A DNA stretch of 64,000 nt, from contig BSBN01000860.1 of the NCBI GenBank assembly GCA_027924645.1, positions 3,720,001-3,784,000 on the forward strand, read 5' to 3'. Position numbers and translations under genes: made by a program. This document shows, piece by piece, positions 37,882-49,390 of the stretch. The notes beneath the pieces were generated by a model that searched no databases, was not told where the DNA came from, and was given only the letters and a program-made list of their open reading frames with translations. Within the stretch, counting starts at the first letter, position 1, and each line of letters opens with the position of its first letter. The stretch comes from Cunninghamia lanceolata (lineage: Eukaryota > Streptophyta > Pinopsida > Cupressales > Cupressaceae).

Positions 37882-38439
37882 TCATCTCTTACTAAGAGCA
37901 TCCGCAACCCTATTCTCTTTTCCTTTTATATACTCGATTCCAAAATCATAATCGCTAAGGAATTCTAGCCACCTTCTTTGTTGTGCATTGAGATTAGGTT
38001 GGGTGAAGATATATTTGAGCCCCAGATGATCTATCTTAAGCTCAAATGGCTTACCCAAGAGATAGTGCCTCCACATTTGGAGTGCATGAACAATGGCGGC
38101 CAATTCAAGATCGTGAGGTGCATAATTTAACTCATGCTGCTTTAACTTTCTAGATTCATATGCTACCACTTTCCCGTTTTGCATCAACACTCCTCCTACA
38201 CCTTCACCAGAAGCATCTGTTATTACTGTGAAATGACCATTTGCATCAAGTATGGTCATAATAGGTACTGTTGTGAGTTGCTCCTTCAACGATTGAAAAG
38301 CTTGTTCACATTTATCTGTCCAATCGACCTTCTTATCCTTCTTCTGTAATGAGGTTATGGGTGCTGCAATTGTTGAGAATCCTTCTAAAAATTTCCTATA
38401 ATATCTTGCTAGCCCCATAAAGCCTCTAACCTTCATCAC
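37882..38439 (-). pseudogene. pol: Element B second copy: RNase H
   Basis: A 185-codon open frame covering the RT thumb ([14 protein letters not shown]), [13 protein letters not shown], the [16 protein letters not shown] segment and VADALSKR. It is better preserved than the first copy, whose frame breaks in this region. It ends at the TGA shared with the first copy. Confidence 0.9.
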
Positions 38440-38821
38440 AGTTTGTGGTGCGGGTCATTCCATTATTTCCTTGATCTTTTCAGGATCTACCTCTATTCCA
38501 TCTGCTGAAATTATGTGGCCAAGATAGTGCACTTTACTTTGGTAGAATGTACACTTAAATAACTTATCGAAAAGTTTTCTCTCTGTCAAATGCTGCAAGA
38601 CTATCCTCAAGTGTCTTTCATGCTACTCTACTGACTTTGAATAAATTAGAATGTTGTCTAGGAAGACCAACACAAATTTGTCTAGACAATCCCTGAACAC
38701 ACTATTCATCAAGTTCATAAAAGCTGCTGGTGCATAATTAGTTAACCTGAATGGTAGTACTGTGAACTCATAGTGACCATATCGTGTTATGAATGCTATT
38801 TTAGAGATATCCTCATCCTTA
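38440..38821 (-). pseudogene. pol: Element B second copy: truncated RT
   Basis: Matches 30220-30481 of the first copy and stops abruptly at 38821, just before the FSKIDL region. The catalytic box reads FLDN (about 38652-38664), Asp to Asn. Beyond 38821 the sequence is unrelated, so the element was truncated by deletion or rearrangement. Confidence 0.9.
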
Positions 38822-39629
38822 AGACATATTTTTGCATATTATATAGGATTTCACATAATTTTGTTCATGCCAACCCTTAGATTTGGACGTGTTTCAAGGT
38901 CAAACAAATTAAACACCTGGGTAATGTTAGGCTTTCTCTTAGCTATTTAACGATGTAATTTTTTTCACATTTTGACAATGTTAAGCCTTTCATCTTTAAT
39001 TTCTTTTGTTTGTGTGTCCATTTTTGGGTAAAAATCAATGTTTGGTCTTTTTTTCTTTGTAAATTAACCGTTCATTGAAATTTCAAAAAAATTACATTTT
39101 TAGAAACTAGACTCCATTCTACACATATTAAAAAAAAATGATTTTGAATTAGTTTTCAAAATTTATAGGGGTAGCACGGCCAAAATTTTATTTTTCAGGA
39201 TGTGTCCACTTTGAAAATTAATAAAAAAATCAAATATTCATTAAAAAATTATCAGAAAAATCAGGCATTAACTACATGCTATTAGCTAATTTCTCACTGA
39301 AGCAATTTTAAAAATACCAAAAAAAGTTTACCTTTTGAGGGAGCCACAAAACATACTATGTTATGTTTTTTTGATAGAAACAACAGCAATATCTATGGCT
39401 CCCTCTTTTGAACCCCTTAATCTATACCATTTTAAAAAAAAAATTAGTTGTTTATAAATTAGACTCGGATCACTACGAACATTGTTTTTGTTGCATCTTA
39501 AAATTTTGAGTGTAACTATGCTCAATTTCTCATCCAAGGCCAGCATTTCCTGATTTCAGAAAAAATGTGGCCACTTAAGACCCCTTTTTGGCCCCCCATC
39601 TTCTTGCACTTACCCAAAAGCTTCTTAAA
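38822..39629. other. Unassigned flank between elements B and C
   Basis: Not homologous to the rest of element B. AT-rich. Its right end on the minus strand (39545-39610: GTGCAAGAAG, GGGGGGCCAAAAAGG, GTGGCCA) resembles the G-rich part of the repeat at 345-410 and 1052-1110, in opposite orientation. No gene seen. Confidence 0.5.
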
Positions 39630-41011
39630 TGATGGGTTCAAATATTGGCTTCTTTTATGTTATTTTTATATGCTTTCAGACTTTATGCCTATGATATTCT
39701 AGATACTTTTCCAAGACATTACCATCATAATATGTTGTTCTAATATATTCTGCAAACCTTGAACCTATTCTGTCAAATATGAACATGGTGATAATATTTG
39801 TCAATTGAATGAGTTAGACATGAGTATGTATGCATATAGATGAGATTTTATAGTTTAATTATAAAGGTTATTTGCATGCATATGTTCTATGAATTAAACC
39901 CTGTGCAGCAACGAGTATGTGGCATCGAGGAGAGGAGAATTCGTAGTACATTGCAAAACAGGGCATTAAAGGAAGTCACAGTCAAACTCCAACTGAAGCT
40001 GAACATGATCATTATGGAAGAATAAATACAGAAGAAGAAGAATTGTTCTAGGATTCTAATCATAGCTCGTGTGTTTCATATATGAGCCGTTGTATAGGAA
40101 TTTCTATTTGAATAGGACTCTGCTTCCTCTGTTTAGTTAGATTAATAAATTGATCTCAAACCTGTACCCTGATATCTAGGGATGGATTGATGATCAAAAG
40201 TAGTTGGTAGTTACATAACACTCTCCCATTTTTTTATAAGTTAGGAGGGATGAGTTCGATGTCAAGTTAGTTCTTTTTCCAAGTTACTTCATTTTAGATT
40301 TGCCCAGCTGTTACTCTATTTTTCTATGTTTGAAGATCCACACATGTTTTATTGAATACAATCTGAGAAGATCCCGTTTATGATATGAATTGAATACAAA
40401 TATGTGTTATAAGAATGAGTGAGAATCTGACGTAGATTTGATTTCTAGTTAAGTGAGATAGTCCCTTGAGCTAGCTACTCGAGGTACTAGTCTTCACTTC
40501 ATCTATTTCCTTATTTATTTATGCATTTCTAGTTAAAGCTGTTTCTTTGATATTTCATAAATTGCATTGTGAGTTCAGTAAAATATTTTGATTACTATTT
40601 CCAGTAGTTGTGATTCATGAATGAGTGCATGCTTTGCTTACTGTAAGTCCTCTAGAGGTTAGTGTTAGTTCTTTTATCATTCTATATATTTTAAGTTAAT
40701 TATTTAATTACCTATTGAATACAGTTATCTACAACTTATGCTGCAGGTACCCGTAGCCACTGGGTTCTATAGTTGTTTTTACTATTTTTGTATTTATGAG
40801 AATTCCAGCCAAGTAAAATACTTTAGGTAGGGTTGGATAAGATAGTTTAGGATATATATGAGTCTTGGAGGCACATACAATGCAAGTGCCATCATAAGCT
40901 TACGCTCCTTGGTTGATAATTTAATGTAGGAATGCAATGAAAGAGTGGAATGTTTAGATAGGTTTACCCTTGAATTATGCTAAGTCTACAACACATTAGT
41001 TTTCCTCTACA
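39630..41011 (+). repeat. 5' LTR of element C
   Basis: Ends CTCTACA just before the primer site. In the first ~440 bases about 19 differences from the 3' LTR were counted by eye. The small open frame at 39840-40025 recurs in the 3' LTR (59326-59511) and is LTR sequence. Confidence 0.88.
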
Positions 41012-41015
41012 TTTT

Positions 41016-41033
41016 TGGCACCATTGCCGAGGA
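41016..41033 (+). other. Primer binding site of element C
   Basis: TGGCACCATTGCCGAGGA, four T's after the LTR. Differs at three positions from the Athila/Tat consensus. Confidence 0.8.
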
Positions 41034-42321
41034 TGGTGCTACCTTCATAGGCTCATTTGTCTTTATATGCTTTCATAGTTTAAATTTTGATTCCAGCATT
41101 AGGATTAATAATTTCATTTTCCAGGAAACACTAGAAATTATACTAACATTGTGCAGGACCGTTGGAATATAAAGACAAATTCACTGTATGCAGAGGTAGA
41201 GAGATAACCGAGGTAGATTCTCCCCTTCAAATTTTTAGGAAAGTGAAGAAACAACTGACTTTATCAATTATACAATAGAAAGTGCTGAAAAAGAATTTCC
41301 TCTTATATCTTCATCAACACCTTTTACATCTTCATCAACTTCTTCCACAAATACAGAAGGGACCTTTAGAACCATGGCAGATGCTGCAGTGGAAGATCCT
41401 CCAGAACAAGCAACGTTTGAATTCCCTATCCCAGACCAAGCTCAGGCTGCTACTTTGAAAAATATACCACCTTTCGCATTGCCTATTTTCTACGGCTTGG
41501 TGAATGAAGATCCCGACACTTTTGTATTCAAGTTTGATGTCTTGTGTAGGAGTTATGACTACACCATTGATCCTTACAGGCTCAAGCTATTCCCTGCCAC
41601 ATTAAAAGATGCTGCTTTAAGATGGTTTATGGGGTTGGGGAAAGATGTCATTCTAGACTGGGATACCATGAAGACAAAGTTCTTGGAAAAATATAAAGAC
41701 TACTGCAGAGGACATGATAGGAAGAGAGACGACATCTTCAGGATGTCACAGAAAAAGGATGAGCTGCTAGAAGACTATGTTGAAAGATTCCAGTTCGCCT
41801 TGAAGAAAAACCCTCAAAATAGATTGTTTTGAAGAATCACTGAAGTTGGTCTTTTGAGGGGGGTTAATGATGACTGCATGGATGCCCTCAATCTCATCAG
41901 AACATGGGATATATCTCAACTTCCCTTTGAGGATGTCTACAGAGCTTGCAAAAATTATTCTAGAACATTTACCTGAAGACCAAGGGGAGAAAGAGCAGCC
42001 ATCATAGACAAGGCAACCAATGGGGTTTCAAGAGTGGAGATTAGTAACTTGTTGACCAACATGAAAGAAGATATGATTAGCCATATGGCTGCACAACTGG
42101 ACACTCTTCACATCAAGAAGAAACAAGAAGAGGCAGATGCAATGCTTACTGAATACTACCCCAGCTGTAGGTAGAGGAAGGCCAATTATAAATGGAAGAG
42201 GGTGGCCAGTATCCAGCAAGAGAAGATTAAAAGGCCAGAATTACAGCCATTTGAAGGGGAGAATGGACAACTATTCTTCATAGCTAAGAGGAGACCTTGG
42301 CAGCAAAGACAAGGTATGCCC

Positions 42322-43295
42322 CAGTGATTTTTTTAGTGGCTAATATTCGCCAATTGGCTAATAGTTGAAATTGAGGATTCCAAATTTGGCTAATAGTACA
42401 AGCTATAAGGTGACCTGAATCGCCACATTTAAAAAAAAAATTAGTTTAGTCCTAGTTAAATCGCTAGAATATTTATTTTATTAAAATTTTAAACTCAAAA
42501 ATTTGCCACAATATTCGATACCTAATTAGATAATATTTGCCTAAATTTTATAAGTTTTAGTACAAAATGAAATTAATTCGCCAATAATATTATATAATTA
42601 TTGGTAACTTTAGGGCCATATCACCAATTTTTAATCACCATCATTGATTTTATTTATAATCTAACAACTGCAGTTGTATTCCATGGGTTAAAATGTACCC
42701 ATGGAGCTCCAATGCCCATCAAGCCCAAAATTGTATTTGGGTCGTTGATCTCAATGCCCATCAATGTACCCATGAAGCTCCAATGCCCATGGGGCCCAAA
42801 ATTGCATTTGGGTTTTTGATCTTCATTAAGATCAACATCCCAAATGCAATTTCAGGCCCCATGGGCATTAGAGCTCCGCGGGTACATTTTGGTCTACGGA
42901 ATAGAACCCAAACCATTAGATTATAAATAAAATCAATGGTGGTGAAAAATAATTTGGGGCCAATTTAAAATATTCAATGTTTGATTTAAAATATAAAGGA
43001 ATTAATGAATTATAGACACGAGCACTACACCTTAAACTAGTCAATTAATGAATTTAATTTATTTTTTAGGAAGGACTCGCCATGGTAATTAATGCATTTT
43101 CTTATTTTTTGTCAAGATTCGCCAAGATTTTCTACAAATTTCTAGTGATTTAAAAAATTCGCCAATAAAATTAAATATTTTTTTTCAAAAAAAGGAAATA
43201 TTCGCAAATAGAAATTAATATTTTTTTCCAAAAAAATAGAAGATTCACCAGGATTTTATATCTTTTTTTAGGAGGGGTTTCTTAAAGTTATCATT
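42322..43295. mobile_element. Hairpin-bearing non-autonomous DNA element
   Basis: 974 bp flanked by the 9-bp direct repeat GGTATGCCC (42313-42321 and 43296-43304); nine bases is the Mutator-superfamily target length. It has no coding capacity. The centre is a long inverted repeat (about 42612-42823 against 42828-42965). Outer parts are AT-rich with repeated TTCGCCAA motifs (near 42346, 42571, 43121, 43160, 43201). Terminal inverted repeats are weak by eye (GTGATTTTTTTAG against ATGATAACTTTAAG). Confidence 0.8.
42612..42965. repeat. Long imperfect inverted repeat
   Basis: The apex arms 42781-42823 and 42828-42870 pair with few mismatches around CATT. Outward, 42635-42700 pairs with about 42890-42945 (shared GATTTTATTTATAATCTAA). 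The left arm carries an internal duplication of the block AATGTACCCATG-AGCTCCAATGCCCAT (starting near 42692 and 42763), which the right arm has once. Confidence 0.88.
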
Positions 43296-43800
43296 GGTAT
43301 GCCCTCTGATCCACTTAATTTTAATTCACCCTTCCCTGCTGCAAACCAGAATTTCTCTGCTTGGAATACTCAACAGTGGCCTGGCAATCCAAATGCATGG
43401 CAAAAACCACAATGGCCTACTCCACAAATTGGTTGGAACCAAGAACAACCAAACCCATGGCCTTAACAAAATTTCCAAGGCCCCAACTATAACCCCCAGT
43501 GGCCTAGTCAGTAGTAGTAATGGCAGCAAAATGCACATTTTCAGCAACCTATGATTCCATCTCAACCACAGCAACCAGCCATAATGCCGCCATCAACACC
43601 TCAAAATCCAACTCCTAGGCCTACCCAAATCCCTGCCCAACCTGTACCTAACCCTAACAACAAGCCTGTTCAACAGGTTTTTACTAACGAGGTGATACAA
43701 TATCCCACCTATGGGGTGGAAGTAAGTAATGTTCATCTCAGATTAGGGAAGCAACTTGCAGGTCCTTCATCTCCCCAAATTACAAAACTTGAAGATGAAG

Positions 43801-44675
43801 AACCCACATAAGAGGCCTCAGATAAACCACCTTTGGAACCTGAATCAACTCAGCAACCTCAGACCATTTCACATCCTAAGCCTTCTTTCCTTGAATGCTT
43901 GGCTATCCAAAAACAACCAGCACAGTCTGAAAATGACCTCATAGGCCAGTTGCAAGACATAAGCATAAAGATCCCCTTAATCCAACCCATCAAAGATATT
44001 CCCATCTACACTAAGATTATCCATGATCTTGGCATCAAGAAACTAGTAAGAAAGAGAATAGACCCAAAAATAGTTCATGTTTTGGGCAACCTAACTGACA
44101 TAATGTTGGGGAACATAACTGTTCCCAAATACACAGATCCAGGTAGTCCAGTGGTGGATGTTTATATCAATGGGACTCTGATTAAGAATACTCTGATAGA
44201 TTTAGGTGCTGCAATTAATGTAATGACCAAGGAGACAATGCAAACACTCCAATTGAACAACCTTAGGCCTACTCAGACAGTCTTGCAATTGGTTGATAGG
44301 TCTATAGTCAAACTTGAATGAGTCATTAAGGATTTGGTCATTGCATTAGATTCTTGGGAATATCCTGCTGATTTCATAGTCCTACAACCTAAGGTTAATC
44401 TTGCTAGTTATCCTCTTATACTAGGCAGACCATGGCTTGCCACTGTTGATGCATTTATAGGTTGCAGGTCTGGTAACATGATCATATGCAATGGGACTGT
44501 GACCAAGAAACTAGTTTTATATCCACCAGCCCAACCATACCATGAGCTTGAGCAGACCATTTGTCCTACCCTGGAGGATGAGGATAGCTATTCCCTTCAA
44601 ACCTTGATGACTATTGAACGCAACCCCTTATTGGATATTCAAGATGAAGATGAGATAATTGCTCACATTATATAA
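43801..44675 (+). pseudogene. pol: Element C protease region
   Basis: A linker rich in Pro and Gln leads to an aspartic-protease domain. The active site LIDLGAAINVM (about 44195-44230) is the DLGA form typical of Athila. Downstream SYPLILGRPWLATVDAFIG (about 44407-44460) is the second protease signature. A TGA at about 44319-44321 and a TAA at 44673-44675 break the frame, which stays in phase with gag and RT. Confidence 0.85.
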
Positions 44676-45729
44676 AATGACTATGGGAGGCACCTGTAAT
44701 AGCAGGACTATCTATCATGCTTACAAGACCCTTTGAGCAACATAATACTCAGCAGTTCCTTAGAGGAAGTATCCCAAATATTTTATGCTCTATTACCCCA
44801 ATAATGCTTACCAGTATTACCTAGCCTTGATTTGTCTTCTATACAAGAACTGTCCAAACAATTAGAAATCAAGCTAGGAAAGATGTTGACTATTAACAAT
44901 GCATTGACTGATGAACAACAACAATCCCTGCATGAAGTATTGCAGACACACTCAGCAGCATTCGCCTGGGATTACAGTGACATGAAAGGCATTGATCCTA
45001 CCTTATGCATGCACAAAATATACATTGATGATGGTTATAGACCTATCAGGCAGTAACATAGGCGCATGAACCCCGCCCTCAGAGAGATTGTGAAAACTGA
45101 GCTTCAAAAGATTTTGGATGTAGGATTTATACACCCCATTTTAGACAATGAATGGGTGTCACCATTGGTCATAGTGCCCAAGAAAGGTGGCAAATGGAGG
45201 GTTTGTGTGGATTACAGAGAACTAAATACTGCTACCAGAAAAGATCACTTTCCATTGCCATTTATTGACCAAGTTCTTGACTATTTGGCATACAAGAAAT
45301 ATTTTTACTTTCTTGATGGTTTTAGTTGCTATAACCAAATCAAGATTGCACTAGAGGATTAGGATAAGACAACGTTTACTTGCCCTTGGGGGACCTATGC
45401 ATATTCTATCTTACCCTTTGGTCTGTGCAACGCTCCAACCACATTTCAAAGAGCAGTCCTCAATATTTTCTCTCATTTTTGCCCGTGACAACATGGAGAT
45501 TTATATGGGTGACTTCACCGCATATGGTGAAACATATGATGAAGCTCTACACAACATGGAGAAAGTTTTGAAGAGATGCACAGAGCACAACCTATCTCTA
45601 AGTAATGAAAAGTGTTTTTTGATGATGACACAAGGAATAGTTTTGGGACATTTTATCTCAAGTGCAGGCATACAAGTTGACCCAAAGAAGATTGAAATTA
45701 TCTCTACCCTGCCTATTCCACAGACATAG
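44676..45729 (+). pseudogene. pol: Element C reverse transcriptase
   Basis: An acidic linker (from 44832, phase unchanged) is followed by VSPLVIVPKKGGKWRVCVDY, RKDHFPLPFIDQ and FLDGFSCYNQIKIA, all Athila-like. The frame shifts by +1 near 45485. The active box then reads YMGD (45502-45513) instead of YMDD, so catalysis is lost. Stops: TAA 45055-45057, TAG 45360-45362, TAG 45727-45729, the last two at family Gln positions. Confidence 0.92.
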
Positions 45730-46446
45730 AAGGATGTAAGGAGCTTCTTGGAACATGTAGGTTATTACAAGAGGTTCATTTAGGATTTTAGCAAAATTAC
45801 TGCACCTCTGTTTACCCTATTGACAAAGGCCAGTGAATTTGAATGGATACCAAATTGTCAGACCTCCTTTGAAAAGATAAAAGCATCCTTGACACAGGCT
45901 CTAGTTCTTAGAGGTCCAAATTGGACACTACCTTTTCACATCCACATAGATGCATCAGACCTTGCCATTGGAGTAGTTCTAGGCCAACAAGAAGTAACTA
46001 AGGAGTATGCAATATACTATATAAGTAAAAATCTACAAGGAGCTGAGTTAAACTACACTGTGACCGAAAAAGAGATGTTGGCAGTTGTTTATGCCATAAA
46101 CAAATTTAGACACTACATTACTAGTTATAAAGTGTTCATACACATAGATCATGCAACAAGTAGATATTTGATGAATAAGCCAATAGTGGGTGGTAGGCTT
46201 GTCAGATGGTTGTTATTACTACAAGAATTTGACATAACAATTGTTGACAAGCTAGGTAAGGCTAATGTAGTTGCTAATTTTCTGTCTAGACTACCTACAC
46301 AATCAAAAGAAGGAGTGGTTGATGACTCTTTTCCTAATGAGAATCTCTTTGCTCTCAACATACACACTCCCTGGTATGCAGATATAGCTAATTATTTAGT
46401 TTCAGGACAGATTCTAGGTTACGTTTCTCCAAGGGAGAAAAGGTAG
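45730..46446 (+). pseudogene. pol: Element C RNase H
   Basis: After TAG codons at 45727 and 45781 a 208-codon open stretch (45820-46446) begins at the RT thumb. RNase H motifs: FHIHIDASDLAIGVVL, a YTVTEKEMLAVVYAI block, VFIHIDHATSRYL and NVVANFLSRLP. The usual VAD of VADxLSRL is VAN. It ends at TAG 46444-46446, again at a Gln position (KRQLVHK expected by family resemblance). Confidence 0.9.
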
Positions 46447-47165
46447 CTAGTTCACAAATGTTTTCCTTATTCTTGGATTTCTAGATTCCTCTTCTATACT
46501 AACCTAGATAATATTATGAGAAGATGTATAAGAGAGGATGAGGTGTTTGATATATACAAGGCCTGTCATGATGAACCTTGTGGGGGTCATTTTGTAGCCA
46601 AGAGGACAACCTTCAAAATATTGACAACAAGATATTATTGGCCCACACTTCATAAAGATGCTGTCAAGTATACTAGAAGTTGTGATAGATGTCAAAGAAT
46701 GGGAAGACCTACAAGAAGTGATGAGATGCCTTTGTGGCCACAAATCTAATTGGCTCCTTTTGATAAGTGGGGGCTGGATTTTGTTGGTCCTATCTCTCCT
46801 ACATCAAAAAAGAAGGAATATATCTTGGCATGTACTGATTACTTAACTAAATGGGTGGAAGTTAAAGGCTTGCAGTTTGCCAGAGATGGAAATGTGGCCA
46901 AATTCTTGTATGGTGACATCTTCACTAGATATGGTGTGCCATGGAAGATAGTGACTGATCAAGGACCAAAATTTATATCTGATTTAAGCACTAGACTGGT
47001 AGAGGAATATCAGATTAGACACAAGAAGTCCACTCCCTACCATCCTCAGGCTAACGGTCAGGTCGAAGTCACAAACAGAGAAATTGAGAACATCTTGACA
47101 AAGACAGTACAACTTCACAGAAGAGATTAGGTTTCTAGGATACTAGAAGCTATTTGGGCATATAG
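46447..47165 (+). pseudogene. pol: Element C integrase, N-terminal and core part
   Basis: The zinc-binding domain has HDEPCGGHFVAKRT and CDRCQRMG. The catalytic core has GLDFVGP (Asp), VTDQGPKFIS (Asp) and NGQVEVTNRE (Glu), so the triad is intact. Stops: TAA near 46748 and TAG near 47128 (a Trp position). The gene is cut at IWAYS by element D and continues at 54928. Confidence 0.92.
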
Positions 47166-49377
47166 TGTTGGAGTCTAGAACAACATTGAGAGGGGGGGTG
47201 AATCAGTGTTGTATAAATTTTACAAATTTTACACCTTTTGACTTACAGGATAAAGAGAGAGAAAGACATCAATGATTTGTTAACACACATTTGCACAATT
47301 ATAATATTGAAAGCATGCAATATATGAACACATGAAGACACACAAGATATGAGACCAAGACACAAAATATTATATGAGATGAAAACCCTCTTAGGGTAGA
47401 AAAACCTCTCAAAATTGCCTCACTGGTTACAACAAGGTCTCACTGACCATTCAAGCCGCACTAGTTACAACAAGGTATCACTGACCATTCAAGCCTCACT
47501 AGCTACAAAGAGGTCTCACTGACCAACAAAGCCTCACTAGCACATAAAGCCTCATTGGCTTCTCACAAACACTTTGGGTGCACATACAAATCTTATCAGG
47601 GGATTACCCTGTTTCAATCAAGTACAAAACCTTATACCTCCCCTTTTTGATTTTCACAACAAATTCATTTCAAAAAATTATATTCTTCAACCTCTGTAAA
47701 ATAAACAAATTGATGTCTTCTTTGATGTTAACTAAATCACCAAATCACCATTTGATATCTGCACAATCCTTCAATAATTTCTTCAATGTATTCTTGGTCA
47801 CAATTTCAATGTTTGCAAAAGGGCCATCTCTACAAAAGAAACACATCATAAATACAAATTATCTCTGCAAAACAATTCATCCCTACAAAATAAGTCATCT
47901 CTGCAATATTCTTGAAGCCATCTCTGTAAAACATAATTGTCACAATATCATGATTCATCTCTGCATATTTCATGACACACACACCCAACAATTTGGAACC
48001 TGCAAAAATAAATCATACAAATCTTCTTCAAAACCCTTCATATTCCTCTTCCATCTGATAACAAATTCATCTCCTGTATTTTTGTTTTTCATTTTCTTCA
48101 TCTCGAAACCCTTCAAATTCTTCTCCTTCAATCTAAAAAAAAGAGATCTTTAAACATAATAAGATCATATAAAAATAAACTTTCAAAATCAATTCTCATT
48201 CTTTGCAAATATCTCAAAAAAAATTCTTTTATGTCTTCCATAAAAAAATTTTCACTCAATTTTCTTAAACATTCTGCCCTCATCCTCTTCTCACAAAAGA
48301 CGATTATCAAAAAAACTTTCCCTCTTAACAAATGCCATGAGGATAGAATACAATCCTTTTTTTTAGAAATCTTCTAAAAAAATCCCTGAAAAATTACTTT
48401 TAAAAACTCCAACTTTATGCCTTTTAAACTCCTTGAAAAAAACATTTAGACTTCATTCGATGGCATTTAAAAAACCAATTTTTTTTTCTAAAAACAAGAT
48501 AAAGCCATTTATATGGCTCGTTGATCGGGCTCTCCATTTTAAACAAAGCATATTCAATACTTAAAAAAAACCATCTCCACTTTAAACGAAGTCCATCGAA
48601 TATATGACTTTCAAATATATATTCAAGAAATCATGACTGATGTCAAATAAAGGTCTTCGAATGATTTCTATAAAACATGCTCCCCTTCAAATATGCATGA
48701 TGCTTTTTGCAAATTGAGATCTGCATAAATTAAATACAAACCTTTGCATAAATCGAGCTCCCATTAAATAAGGGTCTTCACAGAAACTACCATGAGAAAG
48801 ATCATGCCTGAACACATGAGTCTAAGGATGAACTTGAATAGCTTGCATAGTTTGATCCAACATAACTCAGTCATCATATCATCTCAACTTCACAACAAAC
48901 ATATGAAGACTCTTGATCTCTGACCTTATGCAAGATTCACATCAACGAACAACCTGTATGAATCCAATGGAGTGTATACATTATGAACATGAACACAACA
49001 TTGCCAAAATATGAACTCAAGTATATGAACTCTTGAAATGTGACCATGAAACCATGAGCATCAACAATGCTTGAACTTCTTGAAATGATTAACACAAACA
49101 AGTTAGCATCAAACACCACTTAACCAAATCCTTCAAACACCACTGTATGAGATCTACATAACATGACCCAACACAAACAAGTATGTACCAGTCATAAACA
49201 TGGTGATCAAGAATGAACCAATATGAACACCAAACAAGTTAGAACATGAGAAACCATTCTGAGACAAACATGAAGATATCCTGATGACATCTCTTATCAA
49301 TCACTGATCCTAATGACATGAACAAATCCTGTCAATACCAACACCTTTTTGACATCAATGACAATCTACTTTCATTA
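47166..49377 (-). repeat. 3' LTR of element D
   Basis: 2212 bp, paired with 52703-54922. About a dozen differences were counted in the first 260 bases. Its inner end reads CATTA where the other copy has CATCA. It contains a run of imperfect ~35-bp repeats around CCTCACTGG/TCTCACTGACCA (47418-47560). Confidence 0.93.
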
Positions 49378-49390
49378 ATCTTCCCCTTTG
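49378..49390 (-). other. Polypurine tract of element D
   Basis: Minus-strand AAAGGGGAAGAT directly abuts the 3' LTR, fixing the orientation. Confidence 0.8.

Larger units (their letters stand above)
24223..38821 (-). mobile_element. Element B: tandem Tekay/Del-like gypsy elements
   Basis: Read on the minus strand: partial pol (38821-36261), LTR (36260-32799), full internal region (32798-27948), LTR (27947-24223). The middle LTR is shared, so this is an LTR-internal-LTR-internal array cut off inside RT at 38821. LTRs start TGTCACGTC and end GTACTTTACA on the minus strand. The primer site is tRNA-iMet type. Pol order RT, RNase H, integrase defines Ty3/gypsy. The very long LTRs and a diverged chromodomain-like C-terminus suggest the Tekay/Del chromovirus clade (inference). 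Confidence 0.9.
41374..43800 (+). pseudogene. gag: Element C gag, split by an insertion
   Basis: Starts at ATG 41374. The capsid-like part has NIPPFALPIFYG, EDPDTFVFKFDVLC and AALRWFMGLG, then W-D-MK-FLEKY as in Athila-type Gag. It continues with stops to 42312. After the insertion (42322-43295) it resumes at 43296 in a Gln/Pro/Trp/Asn-rich region. Removing 983 bases (insert plus one target copy) puts 43551 in exactly the frame of 41374. Three consecutive stops at 43512-43520 (TAG TAG TAA) sit inside a Gln-rich run. No zinc knuckle was recognised. Confidence 0.85.
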
